From Ophiothrix spiculata (lineage: Eukaryota > Echinodermata > Ophiuroidea > Amphilepidida > Ophiotrichidae), in assembly GCA_000969725.1 (NCBI GenBank), contig JXSR01S062035.1: 30,939 bases of DNA; one strand, given 5' to 3'. A model generated the notes under the pieces. It made no database searches, was not told the origin of the DNA, and saw only the letters and a list, made by a program, of their open reading frames with translations. Positions 25,201 through 28,200 of this stretch are shown piece after piece (the stretch's first letter is position 1; every line of letters begins with the position of its first letter). The position numbers and the translations under genes are program-made.

Positions 25201-28200
25201 TATATACGATTTTATTATTTGTTTTTAATGATGTAAAAACCTCTAAATTTTGATTCCATATGTTTTATTGATTATCCAAGTTGAAAAAGGAAAAACTTAC
25301 TTGAATTTGGCTTATCAGAGGTATGAATCCAGAAAATTTATTGGCGAAATTTTACACGAAATTTGTTGAAAGTGTATCACCCATAGAAGAAAATGCAGTG
25401 ACTAAACTAGATCTCTAATAGATAGAATTCACCAGACTATTGTGCTAATAAATTTCTCTTTAATACATTAGTAACATGACATAATTCTGATTTACTGACA
25501 TAATTTTCATCTTAGAAGTTTTGAAACAACACGTTTATGCTTGGGTTCCACCTGGTGAGTGCTGTGTAACACTGTAGAATTCAACAACCATTCTCAGTTT
25601 ACTTCTCAGATTTCTTATAGATTGCATGTCTAGAAATACTTCTAATATATTGAGCATCTATTTGCATTTTATAATGACAGTCAACTTTTAAGTCAGTACA
25701 GCTCCAATCATTTTAGTAGATTTCAATATATGTCAAGATTTAGCAGATTTTGACATTTGAGTTTTGTTCATTAGCATGATATATATAATTTCTTGAATCA
25801 CTTTGTGCATTCCAAAAAAAATATTTGTGTATTCTGCAAACATTCAATTTGTGTTTGTTTTATTGAAACACCTAACAAGTACGACGCACACACAAAAAAA
25901 ACAATGATAAATTATTTCAAGCTATTAAAAAGGTGAATAAAGTTCAGCCTTTTTGGATCAATTAGTTATCAAATAAAGTTATGAATAAATTTATGTTAAG
26001 AACAAATCTTTAAATCAATTATTCTAAATTCAGAATGCATTTTAAAGATCTAGAATGATCAATTTTAAAATGGCCAAATGTATAACATAATAAAAAAAAT
26101 GATTGGAGCCATACTATAAGTAGTTTGTAAAGTCCAGAATAAATGTTATTAGTAAAAAGTTGTGACTTCAAGATGCATTAGATCATGTAGTGTTTAAATA
26201 TTTATGTTAAATACAGCATTTGATTTTCCATCATTATGTGTATTTTGACTCTTTATCTTTTCTATGAAGAAACTGTACATACTTCATGTATTCTATTTTC
26301 AGAATTCTGTCTAACCTATTTGTGTCATTCATTGCATTCTTAATCCACTTCTTTTCCAGTGTTGATTTACTATTATGATGAAATAATAGCCACAGGACAG
26401 TCAAAATGTATTTTCCCTCCTGTAAGTCTTCTTGAGAGTCTACACATATTTCCATCCATTGCAATGGGAAAAATCAGGCTAGCTTCCTTCACAGTCCACA
26501 CATATTGCTATCATAAATTCATGTATATAATTACAGAGGTTGAGGTTAATCTGCATTTGAGCTGAAATCTTTACTGTTATATCTGAATCATTTATTGTAC
26601 ACGTAAGAAAAAAGTTTCTGGCCAGCAAAGCTTCAATGTTTTCCAAGAACTAAATAAAGTAGATCAGATCATAACCCATGATATTGCTTAGTAAACGTGA
26701 TTGGTTGATTGCACAGTTCACATTTTTCCAAGTATTTGGAAGAAATCCAGTCTACTTTATTTTAGTCAATAACAGTACACACACATAGATAGATTAGGAC
26801 AATTAAAAAAAAAAGGTTGTCTCAAAGCTGCTGCGCATGTTTGTAATACTGGATGATCTGGAAAAAAAAAAAAGATTATGCAGTCATTTTTTCCAAGATT
26901 TTTTTTTTTTCAATTTAGATTTTTTCTAAAATTTTGTTTAGCAAATCATACTTTTCCTTACCTAAAATTCATGAGCATGATGGAATAAAACAGATTTTCA
27001 CATAAAATAACCATAAATGTATGCTTGGTCTTTGAGAAATGCCAACTATGGAGCTCAAAATTTAAATTCACAGTTGATATACCATAAACAACCCAAATTG
27101 GGAATAACAATAATAAAAATTGCATTCCGGTTTAATTTTCGAGCCACTTGTGAGCTTTGAAACAAACTTTTTTTTCCGCATTATAGAACATTACACACAC
27201 ACAGAGTCAAAAAAGAATCATTCTTATCTGAAAGCTACTGTAGCTCCACAGTAATATCATAATGAGTCAAGTCAATTTTGACAGGAACAATTTCCAGCAT
27301 TTTGTTTTACCAAGTTTGAAATCAGAATTTGAAAGCCACAAAATTTGACCCAAATAAATGTTATTTTTTTCATTTTTTTTCCAAACCAATTGAACGATAA
27401 TTCATAACAGTGCTTCACAACAAAGCTTCCAAATTACCATATGACACAAGCTTAATGCTAAATCACTGCCATGAAATTTTGCATTAAATAAAAAATAAAT
27501 CATGGTAGTGGTTTAGACAGAGATTACAAATGATCTAGACAGCAATAGGCCATCTGCAGCACAACTAGAAAAATAGAGAAACAGAAATAGAAAAATAGCT
27601 TGGTTGTACAATTTGCTGTACCACTGATAATTTGCTCTACGTTTATCACAAGCTGATCTCACTTTAGCAAGCATACTCCACATCTCTCAAGTACTTATAT
27701 GAATTCCATTTCTTCTATTCCTTTCCATATCTCTGCTTTTCACATCGTTTATTTTGTTTTCAAGGCTTGGCATCACATATCATAAGGGTGTTACCTGCTC
27801 TTATCGAGCCATTTTGTAAAGGTTTGATTTTTCTATGGATATTTCAGGCTTTATGAGATTGGGTTCATTGCATTCTGCTCATTAACCTCTTCATTTTAGG
27901 TCTTTGTATCTGTACGTCCATATATCAGTTTTTATACAATTCATATATAGATTTCTGTAATCTGCTTTGTTAAAAGTGGGGGCTTGGATGTAACTATACC
28001 TTATTATATAAATTAACTATGCCCACACCATAGATTTTGCAGATTAAGTGTTTTTGGTAAATATGCACTTTGGTGTGTAACTTGTTCGCAGAGCATGATA
28101 TGGTCTGTATTAAAGAAAGATATATAATATTGTATATCATCATAAACAGTGTTTAAGTGCAAAAATAGTACTTTCAACCAAGCAAATGACAAGAATCTAT

